Shown here piece after piece: positions 9,319 to 17,536 of a stretch of 42,257 bases of DNA. The stretch lies in contig PLFE01000154.1 of assembly GCA_003136675.1 (NCBI GenBank), positions 2,985 through 45,241 of the forward strand, written 5' to 3'. This DNA comes from Bryobacterales bacterium (GTDB lineage: Bacteria > Acidobacteriota > Terriglobia > Bryobacterales > Bryobacteraceae). Under the pieces are notes generated by a model. The model saw only the letters and a list, made by a program, of their open reading frames with translations, ran no database searches and was not told the origin of the DNA. Each line of letters begins with the position of its first letter. Position 1 is the first letter of the stretch. A program made the translations under genes and the position numbers.

Positions 9319-10650
9319 ATGACCACACGCCGGCATTTTATTCAGGCGACGGCCGGGGCGGCTTTGGCTGCCCAGGCGGCCAGCGCGCAACGCACCATCT
9401 CGCCCAACGACAACGTACAGATCGCGCTCATCGGGGTGGGCGGCATGGGCTCGGGCGACGTGGAGGCTTCGTTGAAGGTGGGCGGCACGAAGCTGGTGGC
9501 GGTTTCGGACGTTTATGACGGGCGGCTGACGCACGCGAAAGAGCGGTGGGGCGCCGACGTTTTCACGTCGCGGCACTTTGAAGAAGTGCTGGCGAGACCG
9601 GACGTTGACGCGGTGATCATCGCCACGCCCGACCACTGGCATGACCGCGTCTCGATCGCCGCGATGAATGCGGGCAAGGATGTTTATTGCGAGAAGCCCA
9701 TGGTGCAGCGGCTGGCGTTCGGGCCGCCCGTGATCGAGGCGCAAAAGAAGACCGGCCGCATCATGCAGGTGGGCAGCCAGCGCGTCAGTTCCATCGTTTA
9801 TAAGAAGGCGCAGGATCTGTTGCGGCAAGGCGTGATCGGCGAGTTCAACATGGTGGAGGCCTGGTGGGACCGCAACTCGGCGATCGGCGCGTGGCAGTAT
9901 TCGATTCCGCCCGACGCATCGACCGACACCATCGATTGGGAGCGCTTCCAGGGACGCGCGCCGCATCATGACTACGATTCGAAACGCGTCTTCCGCTGGC
10001 GCAATTATCAGGATTACGGCACGGGGGTGGCGGGCGATCTGTTCGTCCACCTGTTCAGCGGGATGCATTTTGTGATCGGCTCGATGGGACCGACGCGCGT
10101 CTATGCCACCGGCGGAACACGCTTCTGGAAAGACGGGCGCGATGTGCCGGACCTGATGCTGGCGCTTTGCGACTACCCCAAAACGGAGTCGCATCCGGCG
10201 TTCAACCTGGCGCTGCGCGTGAACTTTGAAGATGGGTCGAGCGAGAACCAAGGTTTCCGGTTTATTGGCTCGGAAGGCATCATGACCATCGGCAATGGAG
10301 TCACCGTTTCCCGGACGCCTCGGGAAGCCGAACCGGGTTACACCATCGATACCTTTGCGAACGCCACGCAGAAGGAATTCCTGAAGGACTATCGCGAGAA
10401 GTATCCCGAGCAGCGTCCCAGCGCGGATGCCATGCGGCCGGACGATGACGAGAAATTCCTGCCGCCGCCGGGGTATAGCGATCATCTGGATCACCACAAG
10501 AACTTTATTCAAGCGGTGCGGACGCGGAAGCCGGTGATTGAAGATCCCACCTTTGGATTCCGTGCGGCGGGGCCGGCGCTGCTGGCGAACCTGAGTTACT
10601 TCGAACAAAAGGAATGCAAGTGGGATCCGGTTGGTATGAAGCAGGTTTAA
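9319..10650 (+). CDS. Gfo/Idh/MocA-family oxidoreductase with Tat signal
   Basis: 443-residue NAD(P)-dependent oxidoreductase, a family that oxidises sugars, inositols or their derivatives. The N-terminus has a twin-arginine motif (RRHFIQ, residues 4-9) followed by an Ala-rich h-region ending ASAQ, so periplasmic export is likely. The Rossmann fold follows (VQIALIGVGGMGSGD, about 33-47), with the family motifs ATPDHWH (102-108) and EKP (125-127, conserved lysine). The C-terminal alpha/beta domain contains GDLFVHLFSGMHFVIGSMGP. It is a single gene. Its stop shares TTAA with the convergent kinase gene. Substrate unknown; many such Tat-exported members in Acidobacteriota and Planctomycetes sit near carbohydrate genes. 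Confidence 0.92.
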   Translation: MTTRRHFIQATAGAALAAQAASAQRTISPNDNVQIALIGVGGMGSGDVEASLKVGGTKLVAVSDVYDGRLTHAKERWGADVFTSRHFEEVLARPDVDAVIIATPDHWHDRVSIAAMNAGKDVYCEKPMVQRLAFGPPVIEAQKKTGRIMQVGSQRVSSIVYKKAQDLLRQGVIGEFNMVEAWWDRNSAIGAWQYSIPPDASTDTIDWERFQGRAPHHDYDSKRVFRWRNYQDYGTGVAGDLFVHLFSGMHFVIGSMGPTRVYATGGTRFWKDGRDVPDLMLALCDYPKTESHPAFNLALRVNFEDGSSENQGFRFIGSEGIMTIGNGVTVSRTPREAEPGYTIDTFANATQKEFLKDYREKYPEQRPSADAMRPDDDEKFLPPPGYSDHLDHHKNFIQAVRTRKPVIEDPTFGFRAAGPALLANLSYFEQKECKWDPVGMKQV

Positions 10651-11927
10651 GATTTCGCCAGTTTCAGGAAGAACGTGGTTCCGCGTCCGGCGTTCCTGAC
10701 GACAGTGATTGTTCCTCCATGAGCCTCCATGATTCGTTTGCAGATGCTCAGGCCCAGACCATAGCCGCCCGTGCTTTTCGAGCGTGACCGGTCCACGCGG
10801 AAAAACGGCTCGAAGATGCTCTCCAGATCGGACTGCGGAATTCCGGGGCCGTCGTCACTGACCCGCACGGCGATGTTGTCTCCGTTTTCGCTCGTCGAAA
10901 GTTCCACCGGACGGCTATCGGGAAGCGAATATTTGAAGGCGTTTTCCAGCAGATTCCGGAGAACCGTCCGCAGCTTCTCCGCATCGATGTCCACCATGAT
11001 CTCCCGCTCCGTGATGGACAGGTGGACGCCGGGCGCCCGGTCACGAAATTCGGCCGCCACCTCGCGCAGGAGAGGCAGCAGACTCTGACGCACCCTGCGG
11101 ACCCCGCGGCCGTCCCGGAGCCGTTCCAGTTCGAGCAGTTCGGAAACCATTCGTTCCATCTCATTGACATCGGCGGCCATGCCGGCTCGCTGTTCGCCTT
11201 CCGGCAGAAACTCAAGGGCGAGTTTCATCCGCGTCAACGGCGAACGAAGCTCGTGGCTGACGTCGAGAAGAAGCTGATCGCGCGCCTGAACCATCCGACT
11301 CACGCGCTGCACCATCCGATTGAAGGCCTGGGTGAGCACGCCGAATTCATCGTGCGTGCGCACCGGCACTGCAATATCCAGACGCCCCGAACTCAACCCC
11401 GCCACGCCTGCATCGAGCCAGCGGACCGGACGCAGCAGCCGCCTTTGGAAGGCATAGGCGGCCAGAACCACGCCGATCATGAGGACCAGGAGGAGCCAGA
11501 GCAGCTTGGTGTGTACGCCGCGGTTGACCTGGCCGAACCTCCAGGCGAACAGATATGCGCCACCATCCGGCGCAGTCTCCGTTTCGTAGTCCATGCCTGC
11601 CGGGGTCCCTCGCAGCCTGCCGCTGCGCACATCGGCGATTGTGGGCAACCGGGTACTGGTGCTCCACGTCCCCCGGGGCCCTTCGTAACGTATTTCCACA
11701 TCCAGTCGCCGGGCAGCCTGCTGCGCCGCCGCAAGGTCCGGCGAACTTGCCATAAACAGGCGAGTGTATTCATCAATCAGACGCTCCGTGGTGAAGCTCA
11801 GATGGGGGTAGATGATCAAGACAAAGAAGCCGACTACGAGCGCTAACAAGGCGAATGCCATCGCGAGCATGATGGAAACCAGCTTGACGAAAACCGAGCG
11901 GAACAATGGTTGCGGACGCTTAGTCAC
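10647..11927 (-). CDS. Sensor histidine kinase, HAMP-type (CpxA/BaeS-like)
   Basis: 426-residue membrane kinase closing the exporter operon. TM1 (about 16-40) and TM2 (about 141-160) flank a periplasmic sensor region of roughly 100 residues. HAMP follows (RRLLRPVRWLDAG to FNRM), then HisKA with phosphoacceptor His225 (LLDVSHELRSPLTRMK) and HATPase_c with N-box NLLENAFKYS, G1 DDGPGIP and G2 GGYGLGLS. I chose GTG 11927 because GGAGG (11933-11937) sits 5 nt before it and it overlaps the regulator stop by 8 nt. A longer in-frame GTG at 11960 would overlap the regulator by 41 nt. It presumably phosphorylates the regulator encoded just upstream. The signal is unknown. Confidence 0.93.
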   Translation of the reverse strand: MTKRPQPLFRSVFVKLVSIMLAMAFALLALVVGFFVLIIYPHLSFTTERLIDEYTRLFMASSPDLAAAQQAARRLDVEIRYEGPRGTWSTSTRLPTIADVRSGRLRGTPAGMDYETETAPDGGAYLFAWRFGQVNRGVHTKLLWLLLVLMIGVVLAAYAFQRRLLRPVRWLDAGVAGLSSGRLDIAVPVRTHDEFGVLTQAFNRMVQRVSRMVQARDQLLLDVSHELRSPLTRMKLALEFLPEGEQRAGMAADVNEMERMVSELLELERLRDGRGVRRVRQSLLPLLREVAAEFRDRAPGVHLSITEREIMVDIDAEKLRTVLRNLLENAFKYSLPDSRPVELSTSENGDNIAVRVSDDGPGIPQSDLESIFEPFFRVDRSRSKSTGGYGLGLSICKRIMEAHGGTITVVRNAGRGTTFFLKLAKS

Positions 11928-12630
11928 GCTGGCCTCCGATGAAGACGTAACCGGTTCCACGAACGGTCCGGATCATGGTAGGACGCTTGGCGTTATCGCC
12001 CAATTTTTGGCGCAGGCGGCTGACCAGCACGTCAATCGATCGGTCGAAAGCCGCCCAGTCGATCCCGCGCGTTTCATCCATCATGCGATCGCGGCTGAGA
12101 ACCCTGCCCCGGTTGCGGACGAGCAGGCGGAGCAGTTCGAATTCAGCGGCGGTCAGGTCCAGATCCTCGCCGTGATGACGGGCCGAATGGGTGCCGGAGT
12201 TAATCTCCAGGTCTCCGGCGCGCAACGTCTCGCCGGCTTCCGCCGTAGCAGATCCCCGGCGCAGCACCGCCTGAATTCGGGCCACGAGCTCGCGCGGCTC
12301 AAAGGGCTTAGGCAGGTAATCGTCCGCGCCGATCTCGAGACCCACGATGCGATCCATCACGTCGCCGCGCGCAGTGAGCATGATGATGGGGACACGGCTG
12401 TTCTCGCGCACCTTGCGGCAGACTGCGAACCCGTCCATCTCCGGAAGCATGACATCGAGGACAATCAGGTCGGGTGGATCGGACTTCAAGGCGCGAAGTC
12501 CCAGTTCGGGGCGAGTGAACGCCTGTACAGCCATGCCGAACCGATCCAGATATTTCGTCAGCAAGGCGTTCAGCCGCTCGTCATCGTCGATCAGAAGAAC
12601 CCGTTGAGACGGCTCGCGCGCCATAGTCAC
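11920..12630 (-). CDS. OmpR-family response regulator
   Basis: 236-residue two-component regulator. The receiver domain has acidic pocket IDDDE, phospho-acceptor Asp59 (LIVLDVMLPEMDG), conserved Thr in MLTARG and Lys in PKPFEP. The C-terminal winged-helix DNA-binding domain contains LTAAEFELLRLLV and ends IRTVRGTGYVF. The ORF begins at GTG 12630, 1 nt after the permease stop. ATG 12624 is an alternative two codons later. The cognate kinase overlaps its 3' end. Being last but one in the exporter operon suggests autoregulation of the transporter. Confidence 0.94.
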   Translation of the reverse strand: MTMAREPSQRVLLIDDDERLNALLTKYLDRFGMAVQAFTRPELGLRALKSDPPDLIVLDVMLPEMDGFAVCRKVRENSRVPIIMLTARGDVMDRIVGLEIGADDYLPKPFEPRELVARIQAVLRRGSATAEAGETLRAGDLEINSGTHSARHHGEDLDLTAAEFELLRLLVRNRGRVLSRDRMMDETRGIDWAAFDRSIDVLVSRLRQKLGDNAKRPTMIRTVRGTGYVFIGGQRD

Positions 12631-12631
12631 A

Positions 12632-13864
12632 TTATTCCGCCAGAAGCGCCTGAATGGGTGGCAGCAGTGAAGCCTTGCGAGCGGGAACCCATCCGAATCC
12701 GACTCCAGTTACCGCTGCCATGGCGAGCGAAGCCACGGTTGCGTTCACCGGTACGGCGACCTTCCAATCGGTACCGAAAGCGATGGCAGCCGTTGCCACG
12801 GCTCCGAGAGCCATGCCCACAACCCAGCCGCCGAGGGCCAGCAGCACCGCTTCCAGCAGAAACTGAACGAGAATGTTGACAGGTCTTGCGCCCACCGCCA
12901 TTCTGAGCCCGATCTCGCCGGTGCGCTCCTTGACCGACATCAGCATGAGCGCCAGTATCCCCACTCCTCCGACAGCGAGAGAGATCGCAGCAAGGCCGGA
13001 AGTAAACGCCGTCAGGGAATCGGCCAGTTGCTTTTGATTGGCCAACACCTGGCTCCTGTTCCGAATGACGAAATCATCGGGCTTTCCGGCCGGGTCGAGG
13101 CGATGCCGCACACGCAGCACACGGGCGATCTCTTTCTCGGCGTCTCCCATCGTTTCCTGATCCCGAACGTCCGGATCCCTAACACTAACGAAAATCGAGT
13201 TCAGCCAGGCGGCATTCAAGACGCGCCGGAGAGCGGTGCGGATGGGGATCAACACACGGTTGTCCTCGTCCGAACCATCAGCCAGCGCACCCTTTTCCGC
13301 AAGCACGCCGATCACTTCAAAAGGAATGCCTCGAATCCGCAGAGTCTGACCGCGTGCGCCAGAGCCACCGAAAAGATTCCGATCGACGCGCCATCCCAGC
13401 ACGGCCACGCGCCGCGCCTTCTCGTTATCATCCTCGTCGAGGAAACGGCCCTCGCGAATTCGAAAACGGCCAACCTCCAGGTACGGAGCTGTGGTGCCCA
13501 ATACAAGGGCCTTCATCGCGTTGCCGGGGACTTTTACGGTCATGTCACTCTCGAAGCCCGGCACCGCCTGCCGCACCGTATCGAGCGCCGCGATGGCCTG
13601 GCAGTCGGTGACGTTCATGGTAGTGACCACGCCTCGAATCTTCCGCGCAGCGGAACTGGCCACCTGTGCCGGCGTCACAATCAGCAGGTCTGTGCCCATG
13701 GTCTCGGTCTTCCGCAGTACCTCCTGTTGTGCGCCCGCCCCAATAGCCGAGGTTATCAGGACCGCCGCGACGCCTGCCGCGACGCTGGAAAGCGCCAGCA
13801 CGCCGCGCAACTTATGAGCGAGCAGCGCCCGAATGGATGCGCCGGCGCTGCGAAACATCCTCAT
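12632..13864 (-). CDS. MacB-like ABC permease, second copy
   Basis: 410-residue permease of the MacB/LolCE type. One TM helix near the N-terminus (about 22-44) is followed by a large MacB_PCD periplasmic domain (about 45-275). Three C-terminal TM helices form the FtsX domain, with the family motif SVKERTGEIGLRMAVGAR and the closing PARKASLLPPIQALLAE. The ATG overlaps the first permease stop by 4 nt. It is homologous to its neighbour but clearly diverged, so the two probably form a heterodimeric membrane core around the shared ATPase. Confidence 0.92.
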   Translation of the reverse strand: MRMFRSAGASIRALLAHKLRGVLALSSVAAGVAAVLITSAIGAGAQQEVLRKTETMGTDLLIVTPAQVASSAARKIRGVVTTMNVTDCQAIAALDTVRQAVPGFESDMTVKVPGNAMKALVLGTTAPYLEVGRFRIREGRFLDEDDNEKARRVAVLGWRVDRNLFGGSGARGQTLRIRGIPFEVIGVLAEKGALADGSDEDNRVLIPIRTALRRVLNAAWLNSIFVSVRDPDVRDQETMGDAEKEIARVLRVRHRLDPAGKPDDFVIRNRSQVLANQKQLADSLTAFTSGLAAISLAVGGVGILALMLMSVKERTGEIGLRMAVGARPVNILVQFLLEAVLLALGGWVVGMALGAVATAAIAFGTDWKVAVPVNATVASLAMAAVTGVGFGWVPARKASLLPPIQALLAE

Positions 13865-15072
13865 CGCAGGGCGTCGACAGGATGTAAGCGGGCAGCTCGC
13901 ATCGCTGGAATCGTGCCGGCGAGCAGTCCCACCGCGGTTGAGGCAGCGATGCCGAACAGCAAAGTGGTAATCAACTCCACTTCGCCGAGATGCATGCGGC
14001 TGGCGGCCGCGCGCGCAGCGGCGTACCCGAGCGCGATACCGAGCGCCCCGCCTGCGATGGTTGTGGCGGCGCTTTCCACCAGGAATTGCAGGCGGATGTC
14101 GCCGATTCCCGCCCCGACCGCGCGCCTCAGGCCGATCTCCCCGGTGCGCGCGTTCACCGACACCAGCATGAGTATCGCCGAGACGAGCGCGCCTACAACC
14201 AGCGCCACGCCCGCAACCAGCGGCAAGTAGAGAAACAAAACCTTCTGAACCTGCGCCACCATGCCGCGGACTTCGGCGGGAGTGATGATCGTGAAATCGT
14301 CCGGCTCATTGGCCGCCAGTGCGTGGCGCGCGCGCAGGATGCGCCGGATTTCCGTGCTGGTCCGTTCGGCGTCGTTGGAATTGCGAAGCAGAAGCTTCGC
14401 TGACGCGATGGTATCCACATTGGTGACGCGGCGCATGAGAGTCGTAATCGGCACAAGGACCTCGTTGTCCCGATCCATGCCGTGCGGATCGGTTCCCCAC
14501 GGCTCGAGGACTCCAATGACGCGGAACGGTACGGAGCCGATGCGTATCTCCGCGCCCAGCGGATCTTCACCCTTGAACAGAGTTCTTACGACTGTTTCAC
14601 CGACGACTGCCACACGATCGGCAGCCTTCACGGCGGCGGCGTCAAAATACTCGCCGCGCGAAGCTTTTCGCCCCCAGACGTGCTCGCTGCGTTCCGATTC
14701 GCCCATCACGCGCGCCCTTTCCGTCACGTCGCCATGACGAACGGACCCGCCCGGAAGACCCTGTTGCGGGTCCCACGATTCGACGTTGGGGAGTTCCCTG
14801 GCAATTGCGTCGAGATCGTCGAGCTTCAGACGCGATCCCTGGCCGCGCGGGCCGCCCGCGAAATGGCCGCCTCCATCTTCGATCAGGATCGCCGAATCGC
14901 CGAACATCCTGGAGACTGTCTCAATGGTCTTGCGCTCGGCTGCCCGTCCGGCTGAGAGAACGAACGTCAGCGCGGCGACGCCCACCATGCTTCCCAACAT
15001 CATGAACCCGGTGCGCAGTTTGAAACGCGCCATCGTTCGGACGCTGTGTTTGACGATCCGGATCGGGCTCAT
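13861..15072 (-). CDS. MacB-like ABC permease, first copy
   Basis: 403-residue permease. The ATG at 15072 overlaps the ATPase stop as ATGA and is preferred over an upstream ORF extension (to 15159) that would run antiparallel to nothing and overlap the ATPase by 87 nt. TM1 (about 22-42) is followed by a MacB_PCD periplasmic domain and a C-terminal FtsX domain with three TM helices and the motif SVNARTGEIGLRRAVGAG. It ends with PAMRAARLHPVDALR. It lacks its own ATPase domain, unlike Escherichia coli MacB where permease and ATPase are fused. Confidence 0.92.
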   Translation of the reverse strand: MSPIRIVKHSVRTMARFKLRTGFMMLGSMVGVAALTFVLSAGRAAERKTIETVSRMFGDSAILIEDGGGHFAGGPRGQGSRLKLDDLDAIARELPNVESWDPQQGLPGGSVRHGDVTERARVMGESERSEHVWGRKASRGEYFDAAAVKAADRVAVVGETVVRTLFKGEDPLGAEIRIGSVPFRVIGVLEPWGTDPHGMDRDNEVLVPITTLMRRVTNVDTIASAKLLLRNSNDAERTSTEIRRILRARHALAANEPDDFTIITPAEVRGMVAQVQKVLFLYLPLVAGVALVVGALVSAILMLVSVNARTGEIGLRRAVGAGIGDIRLQFLVESAATTIAGGALGIALGYAAARAAASRMHLGEVELITTLLFGIAASTAVGLLAGTIPAMRAARLHPVDALR

Positions 15073-15773
15073 TGCGCGGCCTCCATTAAATTCTTCGGCT
15101 GGGGAACGGGCTGGTCGCTCACGATGCGCCCGTCTTCGATGCGCGCGATGCGCCCGCAATGCGCGGCCACCTCGCTATCGTGGGTGACCACAACGATTGT
15201 TCGACCGGCCTTGTTCAGAGCCTGGAAGAGCGCCATCACTTCGGATGCCGATTGCCGGTCCAGATTACCGGTCGGCTCGTCAGCCAGTAGAAGATCCGGC
15301 TCGTTGATCAGAGCGCGCGCAATGGCGACGCGCTGCTGCTGGCCCCCGGAAAGCTCCGAGGGGCGGTGATGAATCCGATCCGACAGATGGACCGCCTCCA
15401 GAGCCTTCCGGCCGAGGCCCCTCGTCGAACCACGGTCGGAATAGAGCAGCGGCAGTTCCACATTCTCCAGCGCGCTGGTTCGCGGCAAAAGGTGGAATGA
15501 CTGGAAGACGAACCCGACCTTCCGGTTGCGCAGCCGTGCCTGTTGCTTCACGCTGAGGCCCGATACGTCTTCACCGTCCAGCAGATAGTGTCCGCCATCG
15601 GGCGAGTCGAGGAGCCCGAAGATGTGCATGAGCGTGGATTTTCCCGACCCGGATGCGCCGGCAATCGCCAGGAACTCGCCGCGTTGAATGCGCAGAGAGA
15701 CATCGATCAGGGCGTGGACGGCTTCGCCCGTTGGGCGCGTGTAGGTCTTGTTGATGTGCTGCAACTCGATCAT
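15069..15773 (-). CDS. ABC transporter ATPase (MacB/LolD type)
   Basis: 234-residue nucleotide-binding subunit. Walker A GASGSGKST at 39-47, Q-loop FQSFHLLPRTSALENV near 91-106, signature LSGGQQQR at 141-148, Walker B LLLADEPTGNLD at 161-172 and switch His in VVVTHDSEVA near 198. The DEPTGNLD form is characteristic of the MacB/LolD/FtsE group. It starts 3 nt after the MacA-like stop and overlaps the first permease by 4 nt. It powers the two separate permeases encoded downstream. Confidence 0.96.
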   Translation of the reverse strand: MIELQHINKTYTRPTGEAVHALIDVSLRIQRGEFLAIAGASGSGKSTLMHIFGLLDSPDGGHYLLDGEDVSGLSVKQQARLRNRKVGFVFQSFHLLPRTSALENVELPLLYSDRGSTRGLGRKALEAVHLSDRIHHRPSELSGGQQQRVAIARALINEPDLLLADEPTGNLDRQSASEVMALFQALNKAGRTIVVVTHDSEVAAHCGRIARIEDGRIVSDQPVPQPKNLMEAAQ

Positions 15774-15776
15774 TGT

Positions 15777-16850
15777 TTAATTCGCCTCCTGTTTTCTTTC
15801 TCCGGCGAGCACTTCATCGCCTTCATGCAGTCCGGTGAGAATCTCCCAGTAGTTCTCATCCCGGATACCCGTCGTCACCGGCCGCCGCTCAATGGCGTTG
15901 CCACGGTGGATCAAAACGAATCGATTCTGTTGTTCCCGGTGAACGGCTCCGACGGGAAGGGCCAACACGTTCTCGCGCCGCTTCAGATCGATGGTGACCG
16001 CGGTGGTCATCTCGGGCCGCAGAATGCAATCGGCGGGTGTCTGGAAACTCAACACCGTGATGTAGTCGACCACGTTGTCGCGGACCTCCGGCTTGGGGTA
16101 GACCGCCGTGACGCGGCCGGTGAACTCCCGCTCAGCATAAGTATCCACAGTAAAGCGGGCCTTCTGGCCAACGCGGATGCGGCCGATGTCGGTTTCATCG
16201 ACATACGCCCAGACTTCCAGGCGCGACAGGTCCAGAAGAGTAACGAAAGTGGGGGCCGCGAAACTGGCCGCAACCGTTTCACCCTCTTCGGTGGAGACTG
16301 CGGAAACGACGCCACCGATAGGCGCATAGATTCGTGCGTAGCCCAACTGGGTGGATGCTTCCTCCAGATTTGCGCGCGCCTGGTTGCGCTGCTGCTGAGC
16401 CACGTCATTCGATTGCTGGGCGAGGTCGAATTCGCTTCGTGCGATCAGATGTTCCGTGCGGAGGGCGATTTTGCGGGAAAAATCGGTTTGGCTGTAGGCC
16501 ACGTTGGCCTCGGCCAATTTCACGGCGGCTTCCGCGGCATCGCGTCTGGCGGTAAGCTCGCGGCTATCGAGTTCGGCGAGAAGCTGTCCTTTGTCGACGG
16601 TGTCTCCAATGCGTACGTGAAGATGGGATACAACTCCGGACACCGTGGAACCGACATTCACCTGCGCGCCAGTTTTGGGTTTGATGACGCCGGTGGCTTT
16701 GACTTCCGTACCCAGGCTGCGGCGAGTGACACGAACCACTTCGGCGCCATCGGAACCGGAGGTGCGTGGTGGGCTCCATACTCGTTTTCCCACTGCCAGG
16801 GCAGCCGCGATTGCCCCGACTACGATGCATGCAATGACGATCTTCTTCAC
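15777..16850 (-). CDS. MacA-like periplasmic adaptor, first gene of exporter operon
   Basis: 357-residue HlyD/MacA-family adaptor. The start is GTG 16850 with AAGGAGGG about 8 nt upstream. The N-terminal TM/signal anchor (about 4-21) is followed by lipoyl halves (VSTVSGVVSHLHVRIGDTV and IYAPIGGVVSAVSTEEGETV), a coiled hairpin between them (about 95-165), and a beta-barrel domain (LEVWAYVDETDIGRIRVGQ). It leads an operon of adaptor, ATPase, permease, permease, regulator and kinase. MacAB-type pumps export macrolides, lipopeptides, haem precursors or virulence factors. The substrate here cannot be read from sequence. Confidence 0.93.
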   Translation of the reverse strand: MKKIVIACIVVGAIAAALAVGKRVWSPPRTSGSDGAEVVRVTRRSLGTEVKATGVIKPKTGAQVNVGSTVSGVVSHLHVRIGDTVDKGQLLAELDSRELTARRDAAEAAVKLAEANVAYSQTDFSRKIALRTEHLIARSEFDLAQQSNDVAQQQRNQARANLEEASTQLGYARIYAPIGGVVSAVSTEEGETVAASFAAPTFVTLLDLSRLEVWAYVDETDIGRIRVGQKARFTVDTYAEREFTGRVTAVYPKPEVRDNVVDYITVLSFQTPADCILRPEMTTAVTIDLKRRENVLALPVGAVHREQQNRFVLIHRGNAIERRPVTTGIRDENYWEILTGLHEGDEVLAGERKQEAN

Positions 16851-17005
16851 GCCGCGCCCTCCTTACGCGCTTTCAGTTTCGGCGGCGGAGTTATCCGGGT
16901 TGTTTCGTGAATGTGAAGAAATGTAACTGGGGTGGGTCGAAGTTGTTGAGGGGGCTGAGGAGAAAGTTCTGGATTCGTGGGGACCGGCGGGTGGGGCAAA
17001 GCAGA

Positions 17006-17040
17006 GCCACGGATGAATACGGATAGACACGGATGAAGAA
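17006..17040. repeat. CACGGATGA-type dispersed repeat motif
   Basis: Three near-tandem copies of the unit ACGGAT(G/A)(A/G)A in GCCACGGATGAATACGG and GACACGGATGAAGAA. From memory, closely similar CCACGGATGAACACGGATGA strings recur between genes in many Acidobacteriota, Verrucomicrobiota and Planctomycetota genomes. It sits immediately before the truncated oxidoreductase. Confidence 0.5.
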
Positions 17041-17055
17041 AGGTCCGGGCTTGGA

Positions 17056-17536
17056 CTTCTGAGGGACGCGAAGGAGCTCTGGGCGTCGCAATCGATCGGA
17101 GTCCACGCCACGGCGCAATCGGACCGGGGAGACCTGGAGGCGGTCGTGCGCGCCGCCACAAATGGCAAGGGGGCGGATCTGGCCTTGAACGGAGTCGGCG
17201 GCAGCATTTTCGGCCCTCTACTTGGCGCGCTCGCCCGCGGTGGCCGGATCGTAGTTTACTCCGCTGTGGGTGGCCGCGAGTTCGCCCTTGATATTCTGCC
17301 CTTCTATCGAAAGCAACTCAAGCTCTTCGGACTGGACACCCAGCCTCTCAACGCCTCGCACTGCGCCCATATCCTGACAGAGATTGGGCCGCTATTTGAG
17401 TCCGGTGCGCTCAAACCCCCGGTCATCGGCGAGGTACCCGCTCTCCGCGGCTGCCGAGGCGTACGGCCGTGTAGCCGCGGGAACGGGAGGAAAGATTGTT
17501 CTTCTGCCCCAGAGTGGCGAAGAGTCAGCCGGCTAA
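17056..17536 (+). pseudogene. Decayed quinone oxidoreductase (MDR family), C-terminal half
   Basis: Only the C-terminal half of a medium-chain zinc-type or quinone reductase remains. Homology starts within the Rossmann domain (RDAKELWASQSIGVHAT) and continues through GADLALNGVGGSIFGPLL and GGRIVVYSAVGG to PPVIGE near 17433. The reading then moves to the next frame, where YPLSAAAEAYGRVAAGTGG and KIVLLPQ complete the usual C-terminus, ending TAA at 17534. So there is a 5' truncation plus one frameshift. The stop overlaps the 3' end of the convergent glycosidase gene by a few bases. Confidence 0.8.
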
